A stretch of DNA of 64,000 nucleotides from Massilia eburnea (GCF_009720745.1 NZ_WNKX01000002.1:1-64000), one strand, 5' to 3'; positions 27,149 to 35,751 are shown, counted from the stretch's first letter. Numbers and translations: made by a program. Notes: a model not told the origin generated them from the letters alone.

Positions 27149-27847
27149 ATGGACCTCAGCACCCAATGGACCACCGTACGCGGCCCGGACGGCGAGTTCG
27201 ACGCTTTCCTGGCCTTGCCGCGCGGCGGCCACGGCCCGGCCCTGCTCCTGCTGCAGGAGATCTTCGGCGTCAACGCCCACATCCGCAGCGTGGCCGAGCA
27301 GTATGCCGCCGACGGCTATGTGGTACTGGCGCCCGACCTGTTCTGGCGCCAGGGCAAGCGGCTGGAATTCGGCTATGACGAAGCGGACTGGGCCCGCGCA
27401 GCGCAGTGCAAGCAACGTGCCGACACGGCGCAGACCCAGGCCGACATCGGCGCCGCTGCGGCCGCCCTGCGCGCCATGCCGGGCGCCGAGGGCAAGCTGG
27501 CCGTCATCGGTTATTGCTGGGGCGGGCAGATGGCTTTCCTGGCGCTGGCCAACGGCCATGCCGGGCACGCCGTGGCGTATTACGGCGGCGGCATCCAGAA
27601 CTGCCTCGCGCGCGCCGCCGCTATCCGCGCCCCGCTACTGATGCATTTCGGCGGGCGCGATGCGCATATCCCGCGCGAAGCGGTGCGCGCGATTGCCGAG
27701 CGTTTCGAGCACAACGAGCAAGTCGAGATCCACCTTTATCCCGAGGCAGAACACGGCTTCAACTGCAACCACCGCAGCAGCTATCACCAGCGCAGCGCGG
27801 CTGAAGCGCACGGCCATACCTTGCTGTTCCTGAGCGAAAACCAGTAA
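27149..27847 (+). CDS. Dienelactone hydrolase family protein
   Basis: This 232-residue alpha/beta hydrolase has the dienelactone-hydrolase cysteine triad: Cys123 in GYCWGG, Asp171 in GGRDAHIP and His202 in EAEHGFN. The early LLLLQEIFGVNAHIR carries the Glu that interacts with the nucleophile in this family. Classical members hydrolyse dienelactone in chlorocatechol degradation; with no aromatic-degradation genes nearby, this one is more likely a general esterase. It follows the host-attachment-family gene by 12 bases and precedes a lipoprotein dehydrogenase gene. Confidence 0.9.
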   Translation: MDLSTQWTTVRGPDGEFDAFLALPRGGHGPALLLLQEIFGVNAHIRSVAEQYAADGYVVLAPDLFWRQGKRLEFGYDEADWARAAQCKQRADTAQTQADIGAAAAALRAMPGAEGKLAVIGYCWGGQMAFLALANGHAGHAVAYYGGGIQNCLARAAAIRAPLLMHFGGRDAHIPREAVRAIAERFEHNEQVEIHLYPEAEHGFNCNHRSSYHQRSAAEAHGHTLLFLSENQ

Positions 27848-27917
27848 GTGCGTTCCCGCACAGATGTCCCAACTGTGCAGTCCTAATCTCGAGTGCTGGA
27901 CCCTTACGGAGGAAATG

Positions 27918-29183
27918 ATGGCTGATGACCTGAATTCCCGGCCTGCACCCGCGGCCGCCGCAGTTTCCCCGGCCGCCACGCTGGCCGCAACCCTGCTGGC
28001 AGCAGTCCTCGCTGCTTGCGGCGGCGGCGGTGGCGGCTCTGCCCCGGTGACGCAACCGGAGACGCCCAAGCCCGACCCAGCGCCGCCGACGCCGGCTCCC
28101 TTCACCCTGGCTGTGCACGAAGTGGCCAGTGGCCTGCAGACCCCGGTACTGCTGACCGCGCCGGCCAACGACACGCGCCGCTTCATCGTCGAGCGTCCCG
28201 GACGCATCCGCATCCTGGCCAGCGACGGCACCTTGGGCACGACGCCTTTCCTCGACTTGACCGGCCTGATCAGCACGGATGGCGAAGGCGGGCTGCTGTC
28301 GATGGCCTTCCATCCTTCCTACGCGCAGAACGGGAAGTTCTACATCTATTACACGGACAAATTCGGCAATATCGCGATCGATGAAGCGAAGGTATCGACA
28401 GGCAATGCCAACCTGGCTGATGCCAATTCCCTCAAGCGGCTGGTTACCATCCCGCACCCGACCTACACCAACCATTATGGCGGCCTGCTGGCCTTTGGCC
28501 CGGATGGCTACCTGTATGCCGGCACCGGCGACGGCGGCGGCAGCGGCGACCCCAGCGGCAATGCGCAGAACCTCGATTCCCTGCTGGGCAAGCTGTTGCG
28601 CCTGAACGTCGACACGCCAGTCGCGCCCCTTTATCTGGTGCCGCCAGACAATCCCTATGCCGGCCAGGAAGGCAAGCGCGGCGAGATCTGGGCCTACGGC
28701 CTGCGCAACCCATGGCGCTTCGCTTTCGACGCCGCCACCGGCTCGCTCTACATCGCCGACGTCGGCCAGGATATGAAGGAAGAAGTCGACGTGGTGGCAA
28801 GTACGCTGAAGCCGGCCAACTACGGCTGGAACGTAATGGAAGGCACGAGCTGCTACAACGCCGCCAGCTGTTCGCAGGCAGGCCTGACCCTGCCGGTCCT
28901 CGAATACGACCACGGCAGCAATAACGCCAACGGCTGCGCCATCACCGGCGGCTTTGTGTACCGCGGCAAGGCCATGCCGGAGCTGGCCGGACGCTACCTC
29001 TATTCGGATTACTGCAAGGGCTTCCTGAGGAGCTTCCTGTACACCAATGGCGCAGTGAGCGAAGGCAAGGACTGGGCGGTGGGGGATATCGGCCGCGTAC
29101 CGGCTTTCGGCCAGGACTCCGCCGGCGAGCTGTACATGCTGAGCGAAGGCGGCAAGGTGTACCAGATCGTCAAAGGCCCATGA
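27918..29183 (+). CDS. PQQ-dependent sugar dehydrogenase-like lipoprotein
   Basis: This 421-residue six-bladed propeller is of the soluble glucose/sorbosone dehydrogenase (GSDH) family. The N-terminus has a lipoprotein signal with lipobox LAAC at Cys34 followed by a Gly run, so it is membrane-tethered. Family motifs include RFIVERPGRIRIL, GGLLSMAFHPSY, YIYYTD, YGLRNPWRFAFD and ADVGQDMKEEVD. Expected to oxidise an aldose with PQQ and calcium; no PQQ biosynthesis genes lie in the window. Of two adjacent ATGs (27915, 27918) the second has better spacing to the ACGGAGGA ribosome-binding site. Confidence 0.86.
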   Translation: MADDLNSRPAPAAAAVSPAATLAATLLAAVLAACGGGGGGSAPVTQPETPKPDPAPPTPAPFTLAVHEVASGLQTPVLLTAPANDTRRFIVERPGRIRILASDGTLGTTPFLDLTGLISTDGEGGLLSMAFHPSYAQNGKFYIYYTDKFGNIAIDEAKVSTGNANLADANSLKRLVTIPHPTYTNHYGGLLAFGPDGYLYAGTGDGGGSGDPSGNAQNLDSLLGKLLRLNVDTPVAPLYLVPPDNPYAGQEGKRGEIWAYGLRNPWRFAFDAATGSLYIADVGQDMKEEVDVVASTLKPANYGWNVMEGTSCYNAASCSQAGLTLPVLEYDHGSNNANGCAITGGFVYRGKAMPELAGRYLYSDYCKGFLRSFLYTNGAVSEGKDWAVGDIGRVPAFGQDSAGELYMLSEGGKVYQIVKGP

Positions 29184-29247
29184 TGCACCCGCGGGCAGCT
29201 GCGAAGGCGCGCTACAATGTGCGCTTTCCCACTTGCCCAGTAAAGAC

Positions 29248-29691
29248 ATGGCCAGACTGACGCTGTCGTTCCCGGACGATCAATTCTGCTTTTCGACCCA
29301 GCTGACGGTGCGCGTGACCGATATCAACGGCGCCAACCACCTGGGCAACGATTCCATGATTTCGATGATCTCGGAAGCGCGGGCGCGCTTCCTGTTCGAG
29401 TTCGGCGTGCAGGAAACCGAGGCCGACGGCACCGGCATCATCGTCACCGACCTGGCCACCACCTACCGCGCCGAGGCCCATGCCCGTGACCAGTTGCTGT
29501 TCGAAGTGGGCGTGATGGATTTCAACAAGTACGGCGGCGACGTGATCTTCCGCGTTACCCGCCCGGCCGACGGCAAGCTGGTCGCCATGGCCAAGCAGGG
29601 CTTTGTGTTCTACAACTACGGGCACAGCCAAGTGGTGCCGATGCCGGACGACTTCCGCGCCAAGTTCAGCCGCGTGAACTGGATCGACTGA
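29248..29691 (+). CDS. Hotdog-fold thioesterase-like protein
   Basis: This 147-residue protein has a 4HBT-like hotdog fold: VRVTDINGANHLGNDSM with the NHLGN loop where catalytic Asp/His residues usually sit, and a long helix ISEARARFLFEFG. Probably an acyl-CoA thioesterase; chain preference unknown. The ATG at 29248 is used in preference to a TTG five codons upstream. A TACAAT -10-like box (29213-29218) lies about 30 bases before the start, in the short gap after the sugar dehydrogenase gene. The convergent DUF3016 gene ends nine bases away. Confidence 0.8.
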   Translation: MARLTLSFPDDQFCFSTQLTVRVTDINGANHLGNDSMISMISEARARFLFEFGVQETEADGTGIIVTDLATTYRAEAHARDQLLFEVGVMDFNKYGGDVIFRVTRPADGKLVAMAKQGFVFYNYGHSQVVPMPDDFRAKFSRVNWID

Positions 29692-29700
29692 GCGCCAGCC

Positions 29701-30207
29701 TTACTTCTTGCTGAGCTGGGTCGGAGCAACAAAGGTGGCTTTGAACCAATCGTCGATCATCGGTTTTTCGTAGCGCAGCGTATCGCCGGACGCATAGTGG
29801 TTAAAGCGCTCCAGGTACATCATGTTTTTCAGATGCTCTTCGCCGCTGGCGATGACCTTGCCATCCTGCTCCAGCGTATAGTTCAGCGACATGGTCGGCC
29901 AGTCGGCGCCGCCACGCAGGATGCGCACGTCGTCCACGAAGTGGCGGCGGCGCGGCTCGACCCGGCCTGCCAGGTCGATATCAGTGACTGTAATGTTCAG
30001 CTGCTGGTTGGCTGGCAAGCGCTGGGCGAGGCGCTGGAAGTGTTCGGTAAATTCCTTCAGCATTTCCGCGCGGTCGCTTTCCCACGCCGGCACGTCCATG
30101 AACTTTTCCGGCTCCTGGTACTTGACGGTCACCGTGCCGGCCGATGCGGCAGCGGCGGCAGCCAGCAACAGCGCGGCGGCGATGCAGAATCGAGTAGCGT
30201 GTTTCAT
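29701..30207 (-). CDS. DUF3016 exported protein
   Basis: This 168-residue protein has a clear signal peptide (about 1-23). The mature part matches DUF3016: VTVKYQEPEKFMDVPAW, then LNITVTDIDLAGRVEPRR and FVDDVRILRGGADWP, with a C-terminal YEKPMIDDWF. These are periplasmic or envelope proteins of unknown function. AAAGGAAACC precedes the ATG at 30207. It diverges from the DNA glycosylase gene across 172 bases that contain GC-rich repeats of GCGCAC (about 30311-30340) but no recognised operator. Confidence 0.82.
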   Translation of the reverse strand: MKHATRFCIAAALLLAAAAAASAGTVTVKYQEPEKFMDVPAWESDRAEMLKEFTEHFQRLAQRLPANQQLNITVTDIDLAGRVEPRRRHFVDDVRILRGGADWPTMSLNYTLEQDGKVIASGEEHLKNMMYLERFNHYASGDTLRYEKPMIDDWFKATFVAPTQLSKK

Positions 30208-30379
30208 GATTGGTTTCCTTTCCTGGATAACCTTCAATATACTCCTCGCCTTCGCCCCCGCTGTCATTGAAACAATTTCTGACAAATAAAACGAGACGGA
30301 AAAGACCGCTCACGCACGTGTGCGCGGGCGCACGGCGCGGCGGCCAGCCAGGAGCGACACTGGGCACAGGAGGAAGCCC

Positions 30380-31135
30380 ATGCCCGAAGGTCCATCGATC
30401 GTCATCCTGACCGAACTGGTACGCAGTTTCGAAGGCCGCACCATCGCCGCTGCCAGCGGCAACAGCAAAACCGTGCCCTTCGACGAACTGCCCGGCCAGC
30501 CCATCCTCTCGCTGCGCAGCTGGGGCAAGCATTTCCTGATCGAACTGCCGCTCTTCACACTACGCATTCACTTCCTGATGTTCGGCAGCTACCGCATCGA
30601 CGAACGCAAGGAAGGCACCACACCGCGGCTCTCGCTGCAGTTTGAAGAAGGCGGCGAACTGAACTTCTATTCCTGTTCAGTCAAGCTGGTGCCGGGCGAA
30701 CTGGAACAGGCATACGATTGGCGCAGCGACGTCATGTCGGAGCAATGGAGTCCGCGCCTGGCACTGCGAAAACTGCGCGACGACCCGGAACGTCTTGTCT
30801 GCGACGTTCTATTGGACCAGAATATTTTTTCCGGAGTTGGCAACATTATCAAAAACGAAGTATTGTTTCGATTGCACATTCACCCTCTCTCTACAGTAAG
30901 TAAATTGCCGCAAGGAAAGTTAAGGGAACTGGTGAAACAGGCACGCCAATACAGTTTCGAATTCAAGGCCTGGAAGCAGGCATACGAATTGAAAAAGCAT
31001 TGGCTGGTGCATAACCGCCGTGACTGTCCACGCTGCAATATCAAGCTCCACCGAGCCCATCTTGGGCTCACCCAGCGCCGCACTTTCTGGTGCGAACGCT
31101 GCCAAAAGCGTTACGGCGACGCAGGGATGTTGTAA
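30380..31135 (+). CDS. Endonuclease VIII-like DNA glycosylase (Fpg/Nei family)
   Basis: This 251-residue base-excision repair enzyme begins MPEGPS, so Pro (residue 2, nucleophile after Met removal) and Glu3 are present. The helix-two-turn-helix region contains DQNIFSGVGNIIKNE. A C-terminal zinc finger CPRC...CERC with the lesion-reading Arg in TQRRTFWC closes the protein. It should remove oxidised bases and cleave the strand. AGGAGGA precedes the ATG. By eye the first half is GC-rich like the window, but from about 30800 the gene becomes clearly AT-richer with different codon choice, which may mark a recombination junction. Confidence 0.9.
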   Translation: MPEGPSIVILTELVRSFEGRTIAAASGNSKTVPFDELPGQPILSLRSWGKHFLIELPLFTLRIHFLMFGSYRIDERKEGTTPRLSLQFEEGGELNFYSCSVKLVPGELEQAYDWRSDVMSEQWSPRLALRKLRDDPERLVCDVLLDQNIFSGVGNIIKNEVLFRLHIHPLSTVSKLPQGKLRELVKQARQYSFEFKAWKQAYELKKHWLVHNRRDCPRCNIKLHRAHLGLTQRRTFWCERCQKRYGDAGML

Positions 31136-31161
31136 AGATTTAGCGTATCCAGTATTGCCTG

Positions 31162-31190
31162 TTGTTAATAACAATGGGTAAGACTACAAT
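31162..31190 (+). promoter_or_regulatory. Sigma-70 promoter of the HD-GYP regulator gene
   Basis: TTGTTA (31162-31167) and TACAAT (31185-31190) are separated by exactly 17 bases, a good sigma-70 match. The -35 lies in a 13-base palindrome, TTGTTA-A-TAACAA (31162-31174), that could serve as an operator. A 7-bp inverted repeat, GATGCGC/GCGCATC (31197-31203, 31213-31219), begins at the expected transcription start. Confidence 0.65.
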
Positions 31191-31256
31191 CGTTCAGATG
31201 CGCCTAAAAATTGCGCATCGCCCAGGGACTGTGTGTCACATTTGGAATTTGCCAAT

Positions 31257-32762
31257 ATGTCTTTCTTGTCTTCTGCTACGCCCAAACTCGCGCCGTGGAG
31301 AATCCTGCTGGTCGATGATGAACCCGATATTCACGACATCACCAAACTGACCCTGAGCCGCTTCCGCCTGGAAGGGCGCGGCCTGACTTTCCTGCACGCC
31401 TACAGCGGGGCCGAAGCGAAAGAAGTGCTGGCGAAGGAAAAAGACATAGCCCTGGTCTTCCTCGACGTCGTGATGGAAAAGGAAGACTCCGGCCTGGAGG
31501 TAGCGCGCTGGATGCGCGAAGACCTGGACAACCAGTTCACCCGCATCGTGCTGCGCACCGGCCAGCCTGGCCAGGCGCCGGAAGAACGCGTGATCGTCAA
31601 CTACGACATCAACGATTACAAGGAAAAGACCGAGCTCGATCGCACCAAGCTGTTCACCACCACCTTCGCCGCCCTGCGCGCCTACCGCGACATCATGAAG
31701 GTGGAAGAAGCGCGCCAGCAGCAGCTGCATTACCGCGAAGGCCTGGAACGCGTGATCGCCGCCTCGGCCCATATCTTCCAGGCGCGTAACCTGAAGGACT
31801 TCGCCAACGGCCTGCTGCAGCAAGTGGTAGCGCTGCTGCGCCTTGAGCAAAGCATGCTGGTGCGCCTGCGCGGCGCCACCGCCGTCACCGGCGAAACCGC
31901 TTACGAAGTGCTGGCCCAGATCGGCCAGGAAGAGGACAGCCTGCTGACCTCCGACTTGCTGGCGCAGCTGAAGGATGTCGAGCGCAACCAGATCTCGCGC
32001 ATGGCAGGCGACACCTTCGTCGGCTACTTCCCCAACAGCAGCGGCAAGGCTTCGCTGCTGGTGCTGAAAGGCGTGGAAGAGATTTCCGAGATTGACCAGA
32101 AGCTGCTGCAGATTTTCTGCAGCGGCGTCGCGATCGCCTTCGACAATATCCTGCTGACGCAGGAAATCACCGACACCCAGGCCGAGCTGATCATGCGCCT
32201 GGGCGACGTGGTGGAATCGCGCTCCAACGAAGCGGGCAACCACGTACGGCGCATGGCCGAATTCTGCCACCTGCTGGCCACTGCGGCCGGCATGCCGGCC
32301 GAAGAAACCGCGGTACTGAAACATGCCGCCCCGATGCACGACATCGGCAAGATCGCCACGCCCGATTCCGTGCTGCTCAAACCTGGCAAGCTCGACGCCG
32401 CCGAATGGGAAATCATGAAGCAGCACCCGACGGTCGGCCTGTCGATCCTGGACGGCTCACAGCGCCCGATCCTGAAGGCCGCCGCCGTGATCGCCCACCA
32501 GCACCATGAAAAATTCGATGGCAGCGGCTACCCGCAAGGCCTGAAGGGCGCCGACATCCACGAATATGCCCGCATCGTCGCCGTCGCCGACGTGTTCGAC
32601 GCCCTGATGCACAAGCGCTGCTACAAGGACGCCTGGCCGGTGGAGCAAGTGGTCGCCCACATGCGCGAAGTGGCCGGCCAGCACCTCGACCCGAAATACG
32701 TCGAGCTGATGGTGCAGAACATCGACAAAGCCCTCGCCATCAACGATCGCTTCCCGGATTAA
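31257..32762 (+). CDS. Response regulator with DUF3369 and HD-GYP c-di-GMP phosphodiesterase domains
   Basis: This 501-residue regulator has a receiver domain with LVDDEPD near 18-24 and phospho-acceptor Asp70. A DUF3369 domain follows (about 150-305), then an HD-GYP domain with HD at 361-362 in MHDIGK and GYP at 424-426 in DGSGYPQG. It should hydrolyse c-di-GMP under phosphorylation control. The start at 31257 places a short leader before the receiver; a strong promoter lies upstream. Its stop codon overlaps the left arm of a ~97-base palindrome, beyond which a GAF-GAF histidine kinase ends on the opposite strand. That kinase is the likely partner (inference from proximity). Confidence 0.92.
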   Translation: MSFLSSATPKLAPWRILLVDDEPDIHDITKLTLSRFRLEGRGLTFLHAYSGAEAKEVLAKEKDIALVFLDVVMEKEDSGLEVARWMREDLDNQFTRIVLRTGQPGQAPEERVIVNYDINDYKEKTELDRTKLFTTTFAALRAYRDIMKVEEARQQQLHYREGLERVIAASAHIFQARNLKDFANGLLQQVVALLRLEQSMLVRLRGATAVTGETAYEVLAQIGQEEDSLLTSDLLAQLKDVERNQISRMAGDTFVGYFPNSSGKASLLVLKGVEEISEIDQKLLQIFCSGVAIAFDNILLTQEITDTQAELIMRLGDVVESRSNEAGNHVRRMAEFCHLLATAAGMPAEETAVLKHAAPMHDIGKIATPDSVLLKPGKLDAAEWEIMKQHPTVGLSILDGSQRPILKAAAVIAHQHHEKFDGSGYPQGLKGADIHEYARIVAVADVFDALMHKRCYKDAWPVEQVVAHMREVAGQHLDPKYVELMVQNIDKALAINDRFPD

Positions 32763-32857
32763 AGCCGGGGGGGACGGTAAAAAAAAGGGGACGTAACACA
32801 TTTAGCGCTGCGCGCTAAATGTGTTACGTCCCCTTTTTTTACCGCCCCCCCCGGCTT
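32761..32857. repeat. Long palindrome at a convergent junction (AAAAAGGGGACGTA family)
   Basis: Arms of about 48 bases (32761-32808 and 32812-32857) are complementary apart from one substitution and a one-base length difference in the A/T run, around a TGC loop. Each arm contains AAAAAGGGGACGTAAC. The element begins inside the TAA of the HD-GYP regulator and ends immediately before the TTA (stop) of the kinase gene. With its A- and T-runs flanking a GC-rich stem it would work as a bidirectional terminator. It shares its core with elements at 48140-48232 and 57076-57100. Confidence 0.85.
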
Positions 32858-34819
32858 TTATGCTGATTGCTTGCGCTGGTCGCGCGGGAAGCGCAGGTGG
32901 TAGTGCAGGCCCATGCCGGGCGAGCTGACTACTTTCACCGTACCACCCAGGGGGCCGGTCACCAGGTTGTACAGGATGTGCGCGCCCAGGCCGCTGCCGC
33001 CGGAACCGCGCTTGGTGGTGAAGAACGGGTCGAACAGCTGCTGCAGCGTGGTCGAATCCATGCCGACGCCATCGTCGCTGTAATCGAACAGTATGTGCTC
33101 CCCATCGAGCTTGCCGGTGATGCGGATGCTGCCCTTCTGTCCTTCTTCAAAGCCGTGCACCAGCGAGTTCACCACCATATTCGTGACGATCTGCGAGACG
33201 GCGCCAGGGAAGCTTTCGCAGTGGATGTCGGGCGGGCAGTCGACCTGCACGCTGATCGGCTTGCCTTTCAGCTTGGGCTGCAGCGACAGCAGCACCTCGT
33301 CCAGGTATTTGCGCAGGTTGAAGTGGCGGATATTGTCGGAAGACTGGTCCACCGCCACCTGCTTGAAGCTGCGCACCAGTGCGGCGGCGCGCTGGGTGTT
33401 GGTGGTCATGATCTTCAGCGACTGGTCGACCGTATCGAAGAACTGGTGCAAGCCGTCTTCGTCGAGCGCACCATCGGCGAGGTCGAGGCGGCACAGCCGC
33501 AGTTCTTCCACCAGGTGGCTGGTGGCGGTGACGCAGATGCCAAGCGGGGTATTGATTTCGTGCGCCACGCCGGCTACCAGGCGGCCCAGTGAGGCCAGCT
33601 TTTCCTGCCGCACCAGTTCCGATTGTGCGGTCTGCAATTGTGTCAGCGCGGAGGCGAGCGCGGTGTTCTGTTCTTCCAGTTCGGCTTTGGCGCGGCGGAT
33701 CGCCAGGTCGGCGCGGGTGCGCGCGATGGCGGCCGCCGTGTGGTTCGCAACATACGCCAGGATATCGAGTTCGGACTGGGTGTACGTCACCGATGTATCG
33801 TAGCTTTGCACGATGATCACGCCCAGCGCCTCTTCGCCGACCGTCATCGGTGCGCCCATCCAGCTGGCAATGCCCTGGTTGCCCAAGGGTTCGTTGATCT
33901 CGCCGCTCGCCATCAGCGCGCTGAAGGCCGGGCCGTCGAGCAGCATGGGCTTGCGCTTCTTCAGCACGAAGGAGCTCATGCCGATGCCGTATTCAAAACG
34001 CTTGACCGGCGCTTCCAGGTCCTTCTCGTCGACGAAGTAAGGAATCGAGATCTCGTCGCGCTTGGGGTGGTACAGCGCGATCAGGAAATTGCGCGCGGTG
34101 ATCAGGCCGCCCACGATCTCGTGCAGCCGGGCATACAGCGCCTTGGCGTCGGATTCGGCCGAGGCGGAAGCGGACAGGCTGGCGATTTCGTACAGCGCGC
34201 GCTGCAGGCGTTCGGCCTTGCTGCGCTCTGCCACTTCGCGTTCCAGCTCCTGCGTGCGTTCATGAACGGCGCGCTCCAGGCGGTCCATGCTCTGCAAGCC
34301 TTGCAGGGCGCTGGAAACGTGGTTGGCGATCTGCGCGAACAGGGCCTGGTCTTCTTCGCTATAGGTGTGCTGCTTGTCGTAGCTCTGGATCACCATGGCG
34401 CCGAGCACGTCATGGTTCTGGTCGAGCAGAGGGCAGCCGATCCAATGTTCGGCCACCGTGCCGACACCGAAGACATCGTTCTCGTCGCGCGCACGCTGCT
34501 CGTCGCCCGTCATCACCAGGCGCTGCTTGTTCAGGATGACCCAGGCCGTGGGCGACTGGTCGGGCGTGGCCAGCTGCACCAGCTGGTCCTTGTAGGGGTG
34601 GTCGTCGACTTCGTCAACAAAGTACACGAAGCGCACCGCATTGCCGGGGGCATCGCGGTCGCTCAGCGCCACATAAAAGTTGGCGGCGTACATGATGCGG
34701 CCCAGGGCCGCGTGCACGGATTGCAGGAAGACTGTGATATCGGTGCAGCTGTTGGACAGCTGGCCGATCTCCAGCAGGATTTCCTGGACAGCCTCCAGGC
34801 GGCGCAGACGGCTTTCCAT
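32858..34819 (-). CDS. GAF-GAF sensor histidine kinase
   Basis: This 653-residue soluble kinase has two GAF domains (about 20-170 and 207-365), each containing a matching GVIIVQSYD/GAMVIQSYD segment, suggesting duplication. A coiled-coil linker follows, then a HisKA helix with phospho-acceptor His420 in VAGVAHEINTP. The HATPase has N (NMVVNSLVHG), G1 (DDGVGM) and G2 (GSGLGA) boxes. There are no transmembrane segments, so it senses a cytoplasmic small ligand. GGGAAAAAG precedes the ATG. It converges on the HD-GYP response regulator and probably phosphorylates it, which would link a GAF ligand to c-di-GMP degradation (inference). Confidence 0.9.
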   Translation of the reverse strand: MESRLRRLEAVQEILLEIGQLSNSCTDITVFLQSVHAALGRIMYAANFYVALSDRDAPGNAVRFVYFVDEVDDHPYKDQLVQLATPDQSPTAWVILNKQRLVMTGDEQRARDENDVFGVGTVAEHWIGCPLLDQNHDVLGAMVIQSYDKQHTYSEEDQALFAQIANHVSSALQGLQSMDRLERAVHERTQELEREVAERSKAERLQRALYEIASLSASASAESDAKALYARLHEIVGGLITARNFLIALYHPKRDEISIPYFVDEKDLEAPVKRFEYGIGMSSFVLKKRKPMLLDGPAFSALMASGEINEPLGNQGIASWMGAPMTVGEEALGVIIVQSYDTSVTYTQSELDILAYVANHTAAAIARTRADLAIRRAKAELEEQNTALASALTQLQTAQSELVRQEKLASLGRLVAGVAHEINTPLGICVTATSHLVEELRLCRLDLADGALDEDGLHQFFDTVDQSLKIMTTNTQRAAALVRSFKQVAVDQSSDNIRHFNLRKYLDEVLLSLQPKLKGKPISVQVDCPPDIHCESFPGAVSQIVTNMVVNSLVHGFEEGQKGSIRITGKLDGEHILFDYSDDGVGMDSTTLQQLFDPFFTTKRGSGGSGLGAHILYNLVTGPLGGTVKVVSSPGMGLHYHLRFPRDQRKQSA

Positions 34820-34880
34820 CTTTTTCCCAAGATTTACATGCGTCTGGGCAATATATCAGGGTGCGTGCGGGCGAGCCAGC

Positions 34881-34909
34881 GGAAAACAAAGCCCGCGTTG
34901 TATGCGGGC
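34881..34909 (-). terminator. Rho-independent terminator of the 82-residue gene
   Basis: On the minus strand GCCCGC (34909-34904) pairs with GCGGGC (34896-34891) around a 7-base loop and is followed by TTTGTTTT (34890-34883). It lies 30 bases after the stop of the small Pro-rich gene and before the kinase gene start. Confidence 0.65.
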
Positions 34910-34938
34910 CGACTGGATGTAACGAGGTTTGTGCTATG

Positions 34939-35187
34939 TCAATGCAAGGACATCGCAGGACGTCGTGGCGGCATGATCGGCGGGCCGAGCGGCGTAATGC
35001 GCGGGTCGATGGCCGGATCCGGCGTCTGGTATTTGAAGGGATTGATGATGATTGGTGGAATCGTCGGTGGTGCCGAGGGCGGGCCTTTGGGGCCGCCGCC
35101 GAACCAGGAAGATGCGCTGCGCTGGCGCGGTTCGCTGTCGATTCCCAGGAGCAACGATTGGCTCCCGTCTCTTACTAGCCAAGCCAT
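34939..35187 (-). CDS. Orphan 82-residue proline-rich small protein
   Basis: I do not recognise this protein. It begins MAWLVRDGSQSLLLGIDSEP, then has SSWFGGGPKGPPSAPP and a Pro/Ile-rich C-terminal half (PPTIPPIIINPF, ITPLGPPIMPP). There is no signal peptide or helix-rich region, so it is likely disordered. Support for expression is unusual for such a small ORF: a TTGAAT-16-TATACT promoter (35218-35245), a GGAGGGG ribosome-binding site just before the ATG at 35187 and a rho-independent terminator at 34881-34909. An ATG four codons earlier overlaps the ribosome-binding site and is rejected as the start. It is transcribed alone. Confidence 0.6.
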   Translation of the reverse strand: MAWLVRDGSQSLLLGIDSEPRQRSASSWFGGGPKGPPSAPPTIPPIIINPFKYQTPDPAIDPRITPLGPPIMPPRRPAMSLH

Positions 35188-35217
35188 ATTCCCCTCCATC
35201 TCAGAGATCGGATATTC

Positions 35218-35245
35218 AGTATAGGCAAACAGTTAATGAATTCAA
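35218..35245 (-). promoter_or_regulatory. Promoter of the 82-residue gene
   Basis: On the minus strand TTGAAT (35245-35240) and TATACT (35223-35218) are separated by 16 bases and end about 30 bases before the ATG. This is a good sigma-70 match. Confidence 0.6.
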
Positions 35246-35364
35246 GCCGCAATCTGCGCGTTTTTTCCATTCATCATGGCAATTCAACCGTTCATCGCAA
35301 TCCGATGGCTGGGACGGGGCTGCGGGCCTACAGTGACACCATGTTCAACGCCAAGAGGCCCATC

Positions 35365-35751
35365 ATGAAAAAGGTAATTGCCCTCACCCTGCTGCTGCTG
35401 TTTTTCGGCATGCTTGCAGCCTGGATGTCGATCGACGCCAATGACCTGGTGGTCACCGTAGGCGACTCGGACTTGGACGGCCCGCTGGGCGCCCTGCTCG
35501 GCACCGTGATCGCCGGCGGCGTGTTTGTCATCGTGGCAGTCGTGATGACCTTCGTGGCGGTGCTGGTCGGCTTCATGATGGCCGGTGTCGGCATGCTGGT
35601 GATCATGGCTTTGGCCCTGGCTGCGGTCGCGGCCATGGCGGCGGTGTCGCCACTGCTTCTGCCGCTGCTGATCCCCTTCGGCATCTACTGGCTGATGAAG
35701 CGCCGCAGCCGCAAGCCCGCCGCGCCCGCCCTGGAACACGCCCCGGTCTGA
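35365..35751 (+). CDS. Small hydrophobic membrane protein of unknown function
   Basis: This 128-residue protein has an N-terminal hydrophobic helix (about 3-22) and three further helices very rich in Val, Met, Ala and Leu (about 45-110). It ends in a basic tail KRRSRKPAAP. An acidic segment, DANDLVVTVGDSDLDGP, lies between helix one and two. I do not recognise a family. The start MKK at 35365 is preceded by AAGAGG; an in-frame ATG eight codons earlier at 35341 is an alternative. It stands alone upstream of the serine hydrolase gene. Confidence 0.65.
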   Translation: MKKVIALTLLLLFFGMLAAWMSIDANDLVVTVGDSDLDGPLGALLGTVIAGGVFVIVAVVMTFVAVLVGFMMAGVGMLVIMALALAAVAAMAAVSPLLLPLLIPFGIYWLMKRRSRKPAAPALEHAPV

